A stretch of 53,616 nucleotides of DNA from Desulfosporosinus sp. Tol-M (GTDB lineage Bacteria; Bacillota; Desulfitobacteriia; Desulfitobacteriales; Desulfitobacteriaceae). The notes beneath the pieces are model-generated. The model was not told where the DNA came from, did no database searches, and saw only the letters and a list, made by a program, of their open reading frames with translations. Within the stretch, counting starts at the first letter, position 1; every line of letters starts with the position of its first letter. The position numbers and the translations under genes are program-made. This document shows positions 8,631 to 15,779 of the stretch, piece by piece. The stretch lies in NCBI GenBank assembly GCA_000770645.1, contig JQID01000036.1, positions 1 through 53,616 on the forward strand, in the 5' to 3' direction.

Positions 8631-8706
8631 TCTAACCCCGAACGTCCTGTTCGAGTCATAGCCAACGGTCTAATCTCGAATGTTCTGTTCGAGTCCTGGC
8701 CAGCGA
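8631..8706 (+). repeat. Two tandem 38-bp imperfect repeats before aroE
   Basis: Units 8631-8668 and 8669-8706 agree at 30 of 38 positions; most differences are transitions. Each has a small inverted repeat around CGAAC/GTTCG followed by GAGTC. The second unit ends 27 bp before the aroE ATG. No function can be assigned. Confidence 0.7.
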
Positions 8707-8732
8707 ATTCATGAAGTAAAGGAATGTTATAA

Positions 8733-9551
8733 ATGGAGAAACATTATGCGGTTATCGGGGATCCAATTGAACACTCCCTCTCTCCAAGGATGCACAATGC
8801 CGGGTATGAAGCCTTAGGAATTGACGCAGAGTACCAACGTTTTCACGTAAAGCCCAGCTATTTGGCGGAGGCGGTAGATGGCCTTTGTGCCCTGGGGTTT
8901 TCCGGTTGGAACGTAACTCTGCCCCATAAGGAGAAGGTCACTTCCCACCTGGATACGCTTACTCCCCAGGCCAGGCGCGTTGGTGCTGTCAATACCGTGA
9001 AAATCCATGAGGGGAAGCGAATTGGTCATAACACGGATGGCGATGGGTTTATCCGTTCTGTGGAAGGAAATCTCAACGGGTTTAAGGGGAAAAAAGCAGT
9101 TTTACTCGGGGCGGGCGGAGCCTCTAAAGGGATTGCCTTAGCACTGTCTGCACAGGGTATGCAAGTACATATTCTTAATCGCACGCCTGAAAAGGCAACG
9201 GTTCTAGTGGAGTTGATTAAGCATTGGGGTGGAACGGCAACGTCTGGGAAGTTTGCTCCAGGGGACTGGATTGAGGATGTCGATCTTTTGGTGCAGACGA
9301 CTTCGGTTGGGTTACGTGGTGAGCCATTTCCGTTTTCCGTACAAGGAATTTCTGAAAAAGCGCTCGTTGTCGATATTATCTTTAACCCCAGGGAAACGGC
9401 TTTTCTACAAGAGGCCAAAAAACAAGGGTGCCGAACGCTTAACGGTTTAGGTATGCTGCTTTATCAAGGGGCTTTAGCTTGGGAGTTCTGGCTGGGAGGT
9501 CAAGCTCCCGTCGAGGTAATGCGACAGGCCTTGTATAGGGCACAGTCCTGA
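8733..9551 (+). CDS. aroE: Shikimate dehydrogenase
   Basis: Catalyses NADPH-dependent reduction of 3-dehydroshikimate to shikimate, in chorismate synthesis. The N-terminal substrate domain has SLSPRMHN, then NVTLPHK with the catalytic Lys at about residue 66, and GHNTDGDGF with the catalytic Asp at about 102. The nucleotide domain starts with LLGAGGASKG, the glycine-rich loop, followed by NRTPEKA. The C-terminal motif is NGLGMLLYQGALAWE. At 272 residues it is normal length. It is the first of the local aro genes, with aroC, aroK and aroB following on the same strand; a pilin-like gene separates it from aroC. Confidence 0.96.
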   Translation: MEKHYAVIGDPIEHSLSPRMHNAGYEALGIDAEYQRFHVKPSYLAEAVDGLCALGFSGWNVTLPHKEKVTSHLDTLTPQARRVGAVNTVKIHEGKRIGHNTDGDGFIRSVEGNLNGFKGKKAVLLGAGGASKGIALALSAQGMQVHILNRTPEKATVLVELIKHWGGTATSGKFAPGDWIEDVDLLVQTTSVGLRGEPFPFSVQGISEKALVVDIIFNPRETAFLQEAKKQGCRTLNGLGMLLYQGALAWEFWLGGQAPVEVMRQALYRAQS

Positions 9552-9607
9552 CAGATATATACATGTGTAGCAGGGCACGGTCTTGATAGATATATCCATG
9601 TATAGAA
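9538..9607 (+). repeat. Two tandem 35-bp repeats over the aroE stop
   Basis: Units 9538-9572 and 9573-9607 match at 29 of 35 positions. The first overlaps the aroE stop codon, and a partial third copy of the ACAGTCCTGAC core follows at about 9609. The unit length is five heptamers, though no clean 7-bp subrepeat remains. Confidence 0.65.
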
Positions 9608-9698
9608 AACAGTCCTGACCGTCCTGTTACGGAAGAGTGGGTGTAAATCGTTTTAAGATTTGCCGTGGATTAAGCCGAGAGCAAAAGGAAAGATAGAA

Positions 9699-10154
9699 AT
9701 GAGCAGAGTCAGAGTCAGGATTAAGGAGCGAGGATATACGCTGCTGGAAATGTTGCTTGTTTTGATTCTCATATCGGGTGCGGGTTTCGTGCTCCTCGTT
9801 AAGCTTCCGATACACTTTGAACAGCAGCATCTGGACCTGGCGTCTACCCAATTACTGGAGGAAATCAGGGATGTCCGGCAGGCCGCCCTGGCGGAGAATA
9901 ACTGGTATGCGATGAAGTTTTATTATCAACCGGGGGATCACCATTATCAGATCTTTCGCCAAGGCACAAGAGTGAAGGATGTCTATTTAAAAGATGGGAT
10001 TGAGTTTATTGGAGCACCAGGGGATAAAGACGGTAAAATAACCTTTAATGCTGCAGGGAGAAGTGTCGGAACAACTATCACCTTGACAAACTCATCAGGT
10101 GAGCGCAAGAGCGTCGTTGTTGCCCCAGTGGGTATGCGGATCAGAGAAAAGTAA
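9699..10154 (+). CDS. Type IV prepilin-like protein (GspH/FimT type)
   Basis: A minor pilin or pseudopilin. The prepilin signature is KERG|YTLLEMLLVLIL: a short basic leader, cleavage after Gly, Glu at mature position 5, and then a hydrophobic helix. ATG 9699 follows AAAGGAA and gives the short leader; the TTG at 9660 would make it too long. The C-terminal domain of about 120 residues, with LLEEIRDVRQAALAENNWY, resembles the GspH/FimT minor pseudopilin fold. It lies between aroE and aroC, about 4 kb from the main pilus cluster, and would be processed by the PilD encoded at 20462. It probably primes or tips the pilus. Confidence 0.85.
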   Translation: MSRVRVRIKERGYTLLEMLLVLILISGAGFVLLVKLPIHFEQQHLDLASTQLLEEIRDVRQAALAENNWYAMKFYYQPGDHHYQIFRQGTRVKDVYLKDGIEFIGAPGDKDGKITFNAAGRSVGTTITLTNSSGERKSVVVAPVGMRIREK

Positions 10155-10173
10155 TAGGGAGAGGGGACCGATA

Positions 10174-11328
10174 GTGCGGTTTTTAACGGCAGGAGAATCA
10201 CACGGTCAGAAATTAGTTGGAATTATCGAAGGCCTTCCGTCAGGAATAAAGATTTCCAAGGAACGAGTCGATGAGGTATTAAGAAAGCGTCAGCAAGGCC
10301 CCGGGCGTGGTGGGCGAATGGCTATCGAACTGGATGAGGTTCACTTCATTTCCGGAGTCCGCGGCGGCTTAAGTACAGGGGCGCCGCTGGCGTTGGAGAT
10401 TTTAAACCGTGATTGGGAAAACTGGGCGGGGATCATGGCTTGGGGAGAAGATGCTGATCTGGAGAGCAGAAAAGTAATGACCCCTCGACCAGGACATGCC
10501 GACTTAACCGGAGCTCTCAAATACCGCACCGAAGTTCGGAATATCCTGGAGAGAGCGAGCGCCAGAGAGACGGCCATGCGGGTCGCGATTGGCAGCATTG
10601 TTAGACAAGGGTTATCCGCCCTTGGGGTGGAGATCAGAGGGCATGTTCTCGCTGTAGGCGGCGTTCATGCGGAGTATATTGACGAGAGAGAGTATTGGCA
10701 GCGTGTAAAACTATCGGAGTGGTCCGTGGGTGACCCTGTAGCTGAACAAAAGATGGGGGAACGACTCCTTGCAGCTCGGGAGCAGGGTGAATCCCTGGGC
10801 GGACTATTAGAGGTACAGGTACATAATCTTCCCGCCGGACTGGGCTCCCATGTGCAGTGGGACCGCAAGTTAGATGGAAAACTGGCCCAGGCAGTTCTCT
10901 CCGTACAAGCGATGAAAGGGGTCTCTTTTGGGCTGGGATTTGAAGCAGGGGAACGTATGGGTTCGTTGGTTCATGATCCGATTATTTATCGCCAGGGGCA
11001 AGGCTTTGCCAGGGCCTCCAACCATGCGGGAGGAATTGAAGGGGGAATGAGCAATGGGGAAGCCATTATCCTTCAAGCGGTTATGAAACCGATCCCAACC
11101 TTGTATCGGCCTCTGGACACGGTACATCTGGCAACCAAGGAGGTGGCTAAGGCTAGTGTTGAAAGATCAGATGTTTGTGCTGTGCCGGCGGCCTTGGTTG
11201 TTTTGGAACATGTGGTGGCTTGGGTGATCGCCGAAGCGGTGCTTGAGAAATTTCCGGCGGATAGTTTTATGGAATTACAAACAGCCTGGGAGGCTTATCT
11301 AGAAAACTTACTTACTTTGAAGTTCTAG
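10174..11328 (+). CDS. aroC: Chorismate synthase
   Basis: Converts 5-enolpyruvylshikimate-3-phosphate to chorismate using reduced FMN. The N-terminus RFLTAGESHG is diagnostic, followed by RQQGPGRGGRM, the DLTGALKYRTEVRNILERAS block and the SNHAGGIEGGMSNGE block near residue 300. The GTG start at 10174 follows GAGAGGGG, giving 384 residues. It lies 19 bp after the pilin-like gene, so the two are likely co-transcribed. It works with AroE, AroK, AroB and AroQ encoded nearby. AroA (EPSP synthase) and a DAHP synthase are not in the window. Confidence 0.96.
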   Translation: MRFLTAGESHGQKLVGIIEGLPSGIKISKERVDEVLRKRQQGPGRGGRMAIELDEVHFISGVRGGLSTGAPLALEILNRDWENWAGIMAWGEDADLESRKVMTPRPGHADLTGALKYRTEVRNILERASARETAMRVAIGSIVRQGLSALGVEIRGHVLAVGGVHAEYIDEREYWQRVKLSEWSVGDPVAEQKMGERLLAAREQGESLGGLLEVQVHNLPAGLGSHVQWDRKLDGKLAQAVLSVQAMKGVSFGLGFEAGERMGSLVHDPIIYRQGQGFARASNHAGGIEGGMSNGEAIILQAVMKPIPTLYRPLDTVHLATKEVAKASVERSDVCAVPAALVVLEHVVAWVIAEAVLEKFPADSFMELQTAWEAYLENLLTLKF

Positions 11329-11380
11329 CTTCATCGTAAATAGACCGAACACACGATGCAAGAAATTCGAACAGCAAATT

Positions 11381-11408
11381 CGAACATCGAACATCGAACA
11401 TCGAATTT
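11381..11408 (+). repeat. Tandem heptamer CGAACAT before aroK
   Basis: Three exact copies of CGAACAT and a fourth variant, CGAATTT, run up to the aroK ribosome site GAGGGTGAT. A TTCGAAC at about 11366 begins the series out of phase. It belongs to the same heptamer family as the runs at 21197, 21276 and 24737. Confidence 0.8.
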
Positions 11409-11423
11409 AAGAGGGTGATCTCT

Positions 11424-11957
11424 ATGCAAAACATCGTTCTCATCGGCTTTATGGGAACCGGCAAAAGCACAGTTGGCAGACGCCTGGCCCAGTCACTGGC
11501 TTGGAATTTTTTCGACACAGACTATGTAATTGAAGACGTTACCAACTTGAGTGTGACTGAAATTTTCCGACGGCATGGAGAGACCCGTTTTCGTTCGGAG
11601 GAAAGGATCGTAGTTAAGCGGCTCAGTCAGCAGGAGCGAATCGTGATTGCGACGGGAGGCGGGACCGTGTTAAACCCGCTCAACTGGGAAGCTTTGGCCA
11701 AGAATGGGATTATGATCGGTCTTCATGCCTCGATTGAAGCAATTCTCAGCCGAATCGGACATAAACATAACCGCCCGCTTCTCAAGGGTCCAAGAGAGGA
11801 GATAGAAAAATTATGGTCCGAACGGCAAAAATATTACGCCAAGGCTGACTTTACAGTGGATACGTCTCAAAAAAATATCGATGAAGTGGTCAACGAGATT
11901 TTGGCATGGCTGGGAAGGATGGATAATTGTGAGTTTTGCAGAGTTGCAAAAGATTGA
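11424..11957 (+). CDS. aroK: Shikimate kinase
   Basis: Phosphorylates shikimate at the 3-hydroxyl using ATP. The P-loop GFMGTGKST is at residues 8-16. DTDYVIE carries the shikimate-binding Asp, the FRSEER block the binding Arg, and GGGTVLN the glycine-rich site; RPLL marks the lid. ATG 11424 is placed by GAGGGTGAT. Length is 177 residues, normal for the family. The end of the gene overlaps the aroB start by 29 bp, which suggests translational coupling. Confidence 0.95.
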   Translation: MQNIVLIGFMGTGKSTVGRRLAQSLAWNFFDTDYVIEDVTNLSVTEIFRRHGETRFRSEERIVVKRLSQQERIVIATGGGTVLNPLNWEALAKNGIMIGLHASIEAILSRIGHKHNRPLLKGPREEIEKLWSERQKYYAKADFTVDTSQKNIDEVVNEILAWLGRMDNCEFCRVAKD

Positions 11958-13041
11958 AGTAACGGCGGATAGACCGTACCCAGTGTTTTTAGGAGCCCCT
12001 CTCGAAGAGTTAGGGGCGTACCTTCATTCTCAATTTGAAGATCTGGAGCACATTTTGATTATTTCAGATCATGCAGTCAGAGATCTTTACGCAGAGCGTC
12101 TTAAGAAAGGCTTTTTTGACAAGCGCGTGAATCTATTGACAGTACCTGCCGGAGAAAAGGAAAAATCGCTGGAACGTTTGAGCCAGCTTACGACAGCGGC
12201 ACTGCGTTGCGGTGCGGACCGTCATACTCTTGTTATTGCCCTTGGAGGCGGAGTGATCGGAGATTTGGCCGGTTTTTTTGCCAGTGCCTTCATGCGGGGG
12301 ATACGTTTGATTCAAGCTCCTACCACGTTATTGGCGCAAGTGGACAGTAGTATTGGCGGGAAAGTTGCGGTGAATCTTCCGGCCGGTAAGAATATATTGG
12401 GAGCATTTTATCCTCCACGGGCAGTTTGGACAGATTTCACAACGCTGGACAGCTTGCCCTGGGGAGAAGTTGAAAATGGTTTAGCGGAAAGCATAAAGCA
12501 TGCCTTGATTGCCGACATGGGTCTTTTTGAGTTTTTTGAAACACAGCAAGAGAGCCTTAAGCAACGGGATCCCTTGATTTGGCGCGAAATGGTAAGCCGA
12601 TCTTCAGCTGTCAAGGTGGGGATTGTTTCTCAAGATGAACGGGAACAAGGGAAACGTGCCTTGCTGAATCTAGGACATAGTTTCGGGCATGCCTTGGAAA
12701 CGGAGATGAACTACCGTGGCGTGACCCATGGTCAAGGGGTGAGCATCGGTCTGGTGGCGGCTGCTTATCTGGCCAAGGCCAAAGGGTTGATGACCGTGGC
12801 TGAGGTTGAGCGCATCAAGCTTTTGCTGAACACTTTTGGGCTGCCGACCGAAATTGGCGAGATTACGAGTATCGAGCAAGACCCAAAGGCTTTGTTGCAA
12901 CGGATGCAAACGGATAAGAAAAACCTGGGGGGACGAAAGATCCTGATTCTGCCGCATGGGATTGGGCGAGCGGTTATATCCAAGGAGTGTACTGATCAGG
13001 AGATATTGGATGCCTGGAAACAGGTAGTTTCAGCAGACTGA
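11929..13041 (+). CDS. aroB: 3-dehydroquinate synthase
   Basis: Cyclises DAHP to 3-dehydroquinate, with NAD and a divalent metal. Motifs in order are ALGGGVIGDLAGFFAS, the APTTLLAQVDSSIGGK block, NLPAGKNILGAF, GLAESIKHALIAD with a metal-ligand Glu, and LNLGHSFGHALE with a metal-ligand His. The GTG start at 11929 lies inside aroK, with GGGAAGGATGG just upstream, giving 370 residues. Starting at the in-frame ATG 11881 would add residues not typical of the family. It is the last gene of this aro run; a strong terminator follows at 13072. Confidence 0.95.
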   Translation: MSFAELQKIEVTADRPYPVFLGAPLEELGAYLHSQFEDLEHILIISDHAVRDLYAERLKKGFFDKRVNLLTVPAGEKEKSLERLSQLTTAALRCGADRHTLVIALGGGVIGDLAGFFASAFMRGIRLIQAPTTLLAQVDSSIGGKVAVNLPAGKNILGAFYPPRAVWTDFTTLDSLPWGEVENGLAESIKHALIADMGLFEFFETQQESLKQRDPLIWREMVSRSSAVKVGIVSQDEREQGKRALLNLGHSFGHALETEMNYRGVTHGQGVSIGLVAAAYLAKAKGLMTVAEVERIKLLLNTFGLPTEIGEITSIEQDPKALLQRMQTDKKNLGGRKILILPHGIGRAVISKECTDQEILDAWKQVVSAD

Positions 13042-13071
13042 GGTTAGACCTTCGAATTCATCGGAAAGGGG

Positions 13072-13106
13072 TCTGGCAAGGATCGAGAGATCTTTGCCAG
13101 ATTTTT
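13072..13106 (+). terminator. Terminator of the aro operon
   Basis: A 13-bp stem (one G-T pair), left arm TCTGGCAAGGATC, with loop GAGA, is followed by TTTTT at 13102-13106. It separates the aro genes from the pilus operon, so the pilus genes need their own promoter. Confidence 0.9.
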
Positions 13107-13109
13107 CAA

Positions 13110-13349
13110 TTATAAATTCAGTTCGCCTCGACCCTGAAAATTAAATGTAATACCATCATCATAAGAAATTCTAGTGATAACAATGTCCCCTAAATTTGTC
13201 TGATATTCTTTCGGTTCAAAACTTTCAGATGATTTAACAATACCAAAACCATACCAATCATCTAATGAACAACTGAATTGTTTTATAATATATACCTGAA
13301 CATCAGCAGTAAATTCATTTGTTGTCATTGTTCCGTTCCATACTCTCAT
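13110..13349 (-). CDS. Small hypothetical protein
   Basis: A 79-residue frame with no recognised family. The sequence looks like a compact beta-rich soluble domain (LGDIVITRISYDDGITF) with one Cys and no signal peptide or membrane segment. The ATG at 13349 has only a weak purine-rich tract (GAGAGAAG) upstream. It is convergent with aroB and its stop is next to the aro terminator. Base composition is more AT-rich than its neighbours, so it may be acquired DNA. It could also be chance open frame. Confidence 0.45.
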   Translation of the reverse strand: MRVWNGTMTTNEFTADVQVYIIKQFSCSLDDWYGFGIVKSSESFEPKEYQTNLGDIVITRISYDDGITFNFQGRGELNL

Positions 13350-13434
13350 AAATTCACGCTTCTCTCTGATGCTTTATGAATTCATAGAAATATTGTAACA
13401 TAATTGTACTTAGTTATAAAAGGTATATGGAAAC

Positions 13435-13536
13435 TATGCAATTTCTGACCTGGCAAGGAAACTGAATATACCGGCATCAATGGTCTCAAAAGTCAGAAGT
13501 GGTAAAGTTAAGGAACTAAAGCTGTGGATGAAATAA
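13435..13536 (+). pseudogene. Remnant of a helix-turn-helix protein
   Basis: A 33-residue frame with no start codon, preceded by an in-frame stop. It reads AISDLARKLNIPASMVSKV and then RSGKVKELKLWMK before a stop, which resembles a DNA-binding helix-turn-helix of a regulator, phage or transposon protein. Nothing upstream continues it. The rest of 13350-13651 shows no other gene. This is probably a scar of an older insertion. Confidence 0.35.
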
Positions 13537-13651
13537 TTAGGGAGATTAATAAAAAAGGAATATTTCAAGCCTGACCCCGAATTAGCGCGAATTCCTCACT
13601 CATGCGGATTCCCGACCTCGAATTCCTATATCTTTGATTTACTGCGATGAT

Positions 13652-13861
13652 TTATTTTGTTTCGTCATAACCTTGTGACTTGATTACTGTGTATATTGAT
13701 ACTGGAACTATCAGGAAAAAAACAATTCCAGCAGCTAACTTCTGATTCAAGAACATGAGCAGTGTAGCAATCAGAATAATACCAGATAAGACAAATAAGA
13801 TGTTCGCGATAAATTCTCTTAGGTTCTTAATGTTAACATTCTTTTTATTCTCCTCAGACAT
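13652..13861 (-). CDS. Small two-helix membrane protein
   Basis: Start ATG 13861 is preferred because AAGGGG lies 11 bp upstream; the in-frame ATG at 13891 has no ribosome site. The 69-residue product has a charged N-terminus (MSEENKKNVNIKNL), two hydrophobic segments at about 20-38 and 43-60 with a short turn, and a charged tail. No family was recognised. It stands alone between the small hypothetical gene and the pilus operon and is divergent from the latter. Function unknown. Confidence 0.55.
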   Translation of the reverse strand: MSEENKKNVNIKNLREFIANILFVLSGIILIATLLMFLNQKLAAGIVFFLIVPVSIYTVIKSQGYDETK

Positions 13862-14065
13862 TGTATAGTAGCCCCTTACTACAAATACCATTTATCGTCC
13901 GGAAGGAAATAGTAGCGTTTATTGGGAATATCTGCAATTTATTTAGAGAGAATAGCAAATCGACGTATTTCTGACCAAGATACGTCGACGCTCGTCGATG
14001 TGGCAGGAGTTTCAAAAGTGGATAGAGAAAGTAAAAAAAGGAAAAATGAGACTATATCTTCGGAC

Positions 14066-14440
14066 ATGGTGGTGAAAATTATTGGAAGTAGGAGCAAGAG
14101 ATGGGCAAAAGAGAATAATTGGCAAGCCGGTTTTACTTTATTAGAACTATTGTTGGTTCTTTTCCTAATGGGAGTTATTTTGACCTTAGTCACGCCCCAT
14201 TTTAGTTCAGCGACAAATCGGGTTCGGATTCGTGTCGATCTAGCCAACAGAGAAAGAATTGAAGGAGCTGCTCAACTTTACCGGATTGATACCGGAACTT
14301 ATCCCTCAAATGTTTCGGACCTGGTTTACCCTTCGACGAACGCAAATGGCTGGCGGGGTCCTTATTTGGACGAAATCCCCATAAATCCTTTTAATGATAC
14401 ACAAGTTTATCAGATCGATGCTTTGGGGCAAGTGAAATAG
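14066..14440 (+). CDS. Type II secretion/type IV pilin-like protein, GspG type
   Basis: The prepilin signature is WQAG|FTLLELLLVLFLMGVIL with Glu at mature position 5. The C-terminal part has the GspG features YRIDTGTYPSNVSDL, then GWRGPYLDEIPINPFN, which in GspG holds a calcium site. The frame is open back to 13922, but that would give an overlong leader; ATG 14066 is the best in-frame start although its ribosome site is weak. The product is a pilin-like subunit or pseudopilin, first gene of the main pilus cluster. Confidence 0.85.
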   Translation: MVVKIIGSRSKRWAKENNWQAGFTLLELLLVLFLMGVILTLVTPHFSSATNRVRIRVDLANRERIEGAAQLYRIDTGTYPSNVSDLVYPSTNANGWRGPYLDEIPINPFNDTQVYQIDALGQVK

Positions 14441-14503
14441 AACGCTAGCTCTTAGACCGGTCTGGGGGAAGGGAGGGAGAAAGCAGAAAAACATTAAGGG
14501 GGG

Positions 14504-14896
14504 ATGACGACGGACAAAACAAAGGCCTCGCAAGGGTATGTGCTGTTTGATGTATTGCTGGGCCTGTTCCTTTTTTCCTTAGGGTTTGCGGTGCTCTTTG
14601 GTTTGACAGAGGGAGCAGTTTCCGAAGCCCGGCAAGCCTCTAGCCTTATGGAAGGGGCAAATCTTGCCCAGGAAATTATGGATCGCTTGGCTGTCCAGAT
14701 ATGGAGTGAGAATATCGCTCGGCAAGCCTGCATACCGGGAGGGACGGTGGAAGGACACGAAGGGAAATTTCGCTGGCTGATAGTGTCAGATTGGGATGAT
14801 ATTCCACAACTTTTGAGAGTCAGTGTGGAAGTGCGTTGGGTTGAACGGGGAAATCCTGCTTGGTATAAACTGGAGAGCCTTTATGCTGTTGAATAG
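14504..14896 (+). CDS. Minor prepilin-like protein (PilV type)
   Basis: The start is ATG 14504 after AAGGGGGG. The leader KASQG is followed by YVLFDVLLGLFLFSLGFAVL, a hydrophobic helix in pilin position. The mature position-5 residue is Asp rather than the usual Glu, an uncommon but conservative change. The C-terminal domain of about 90 residues has no named fold visible. It overlaps the next pilin gene by 14 bp. The position between GspG-like and PilW-like genes is that of PilV/PilI minor pilins, which help start pilus assembly. Confidence 0.75.
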   Translation: MTTDKTKASQGYVLFDVLLGLFLFSLGFAVLFGLTEGAVSEARQASSLMEGANLAQEIMDRLAVQIWSENIARQACIPGGTVEGHEGKFRWLIVSDWDDIPQLLRVSVEVRWVERGNPAWYKLESLYAVE

Positions 14897-15431
14897 AGGG
14901 GGGGTCTATACAGAATGTGGTTTCACTCTCCTGGAGACTTTAATTGCCTTAGTAATTTCTGGGGTTTTGCTGATGACTTCGATGCGCATAATGACGGATC
15001 AGTGGCGGGGGACACGTGCACTTAAAAATCATTTGGAAGCGCACTACTCTGTTATGACGGCTGGAAAAACCGTTTCCGATGCGATTCGTATGGCGAAAAG
15101 CGTGGAATGGGTCAAAGATCCTGGAGTGTTAAGGGTTTTGCCGATGCCTGATGATGCTAACCCAATACCCACGCTTGACTCTTATTTCATTGATGATTTG
15201 GATCGGGATGGGACGAAAGACCTTTACTGGAGACATTTAGGCAGTTCGCAGCCTTTGGCAAGTTATCTGGCAAAATGGGAATGTACGGAGGTGGAACCGG
15301 GGTTGTGGGAAGTATTTCTGGAGGCAAGTGTAGGTGGACAAAGTACGACCTGGCGTGGAGTCATCCGGAGGCGGACGTATTCGCCCGTGTCTCCAATAAG
15401 CACAGGTCAACCGGTTATGCCACCCTTCTGA
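14883..15431 (+). CDS. Minor prepilin-like protein (PilW type)
   Basis: ATG 14883 is chosen by GGAGAG six bases upstream; earlier frame extension overlaps the PilV gene more. The leader ends TECG|FTLLETLIALVISGVLL with Glu at mature position 5. The 182-residue product has a C-terminal domain containing DSYFIDDLDRDGTKDLYWR, a calcium-loop-like acidic stretch. By place and size it matches PilW/GspJ-class minor pilins. It overlaps the following PilX-like gene. Confidence 0.78.
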   Translation: MLLNRGGVYTECGFTLLETLIALVISGVLLMTSMRIMTDQWRGTRALKNHLEAHYSVMTAGKTVSDAIRMAKSVEWVKDPGVLRVLPMPDDANPIPTLDSYFIDDLDRDGTKDLYWRHLGSSQPLASYLAKWECTEVEPGLWEVFLEASVGGQSTTWRGVIRRRTYSPVSPISTGQPVMPPF

Positions 15432-15778
15432 TCCTCCTTCTTTTAACGACTTTGTCAGGACTGGGGATGGAAGGGTATCTTAAAGCAAATGCGGAGAACC
15501 GAATGGTGAGACGTGTTACCCAAAGCCAACAGGCCCTCTACGTGGCTGAAGGGGGAATTGAGTGGGCGAAAGCTCATCTGCTTGTCAACCCTGAACTGCG
15601 AGGGGGGAGCTTATCTTTAGCTACCGGGCGTGTTGATATCGTAATTGAGTTGAGTGGAGGAGGGTATAAAGTAACTTCTGAAGGACGATCGGGTTTGGCC
15701 GTTCGAAAAATTGAACAAATAGTTCAGTTAGAAAGCGGAAAGTGGGTCATGAAGAGCTATCAGGAGTTACATAGGTAA
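15305..15778 (+). CDS. PilX/GspK-like minor pilus component
   Basis: GTG 15305 follows GGAGGTGG at 15287-15294; ATG 15275 and 15281 are alternatives lacking a ribosome site. A basic cytoplasmic arm is followed by a hydrophobic helix (STGYATLLILLLLTTLSG) and then SQQALYVAEGGIEWAKAHL, the conserved AEGGxEWA segment of PilX/GspK N-terminal domains. There is no Glu at position 5, also as in GspK. It overlaps the PilW-like gene by 127 bp in another frame, which is long and makes the exact start uncertain. It ends 1 bp before pilB. Confidence 0.68.
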   Translation: MGSISGGKCRWTKYDLAWSHPEADVFARVSNKHRSTGYATLLILLLLTTLSGLGMEGYLKANAENRMVRRVTQSQQALYVAEGGIEWAKAHLLVNPELRGGSLSLATGRVDIVIELSGGGYKVTSEGRSGLAVRKIEQIVQLESGKWVMKSYQELHR

Positions 15779-15779
15779 C

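Noticed and set aside
8640..8700. GTTCGAGTC motifs like a tRNA T-arm
   Set aside because: No acceptor stem, anticodon arm or D-arm can be folded around them; they are part of a 38-bp tandem repeat.
10099..10173. Upstream extension of aroC
   Set aside because: It overlaps the pilin-like gene; GTG 10174 has the ribosome site and gives the family N-terminus.
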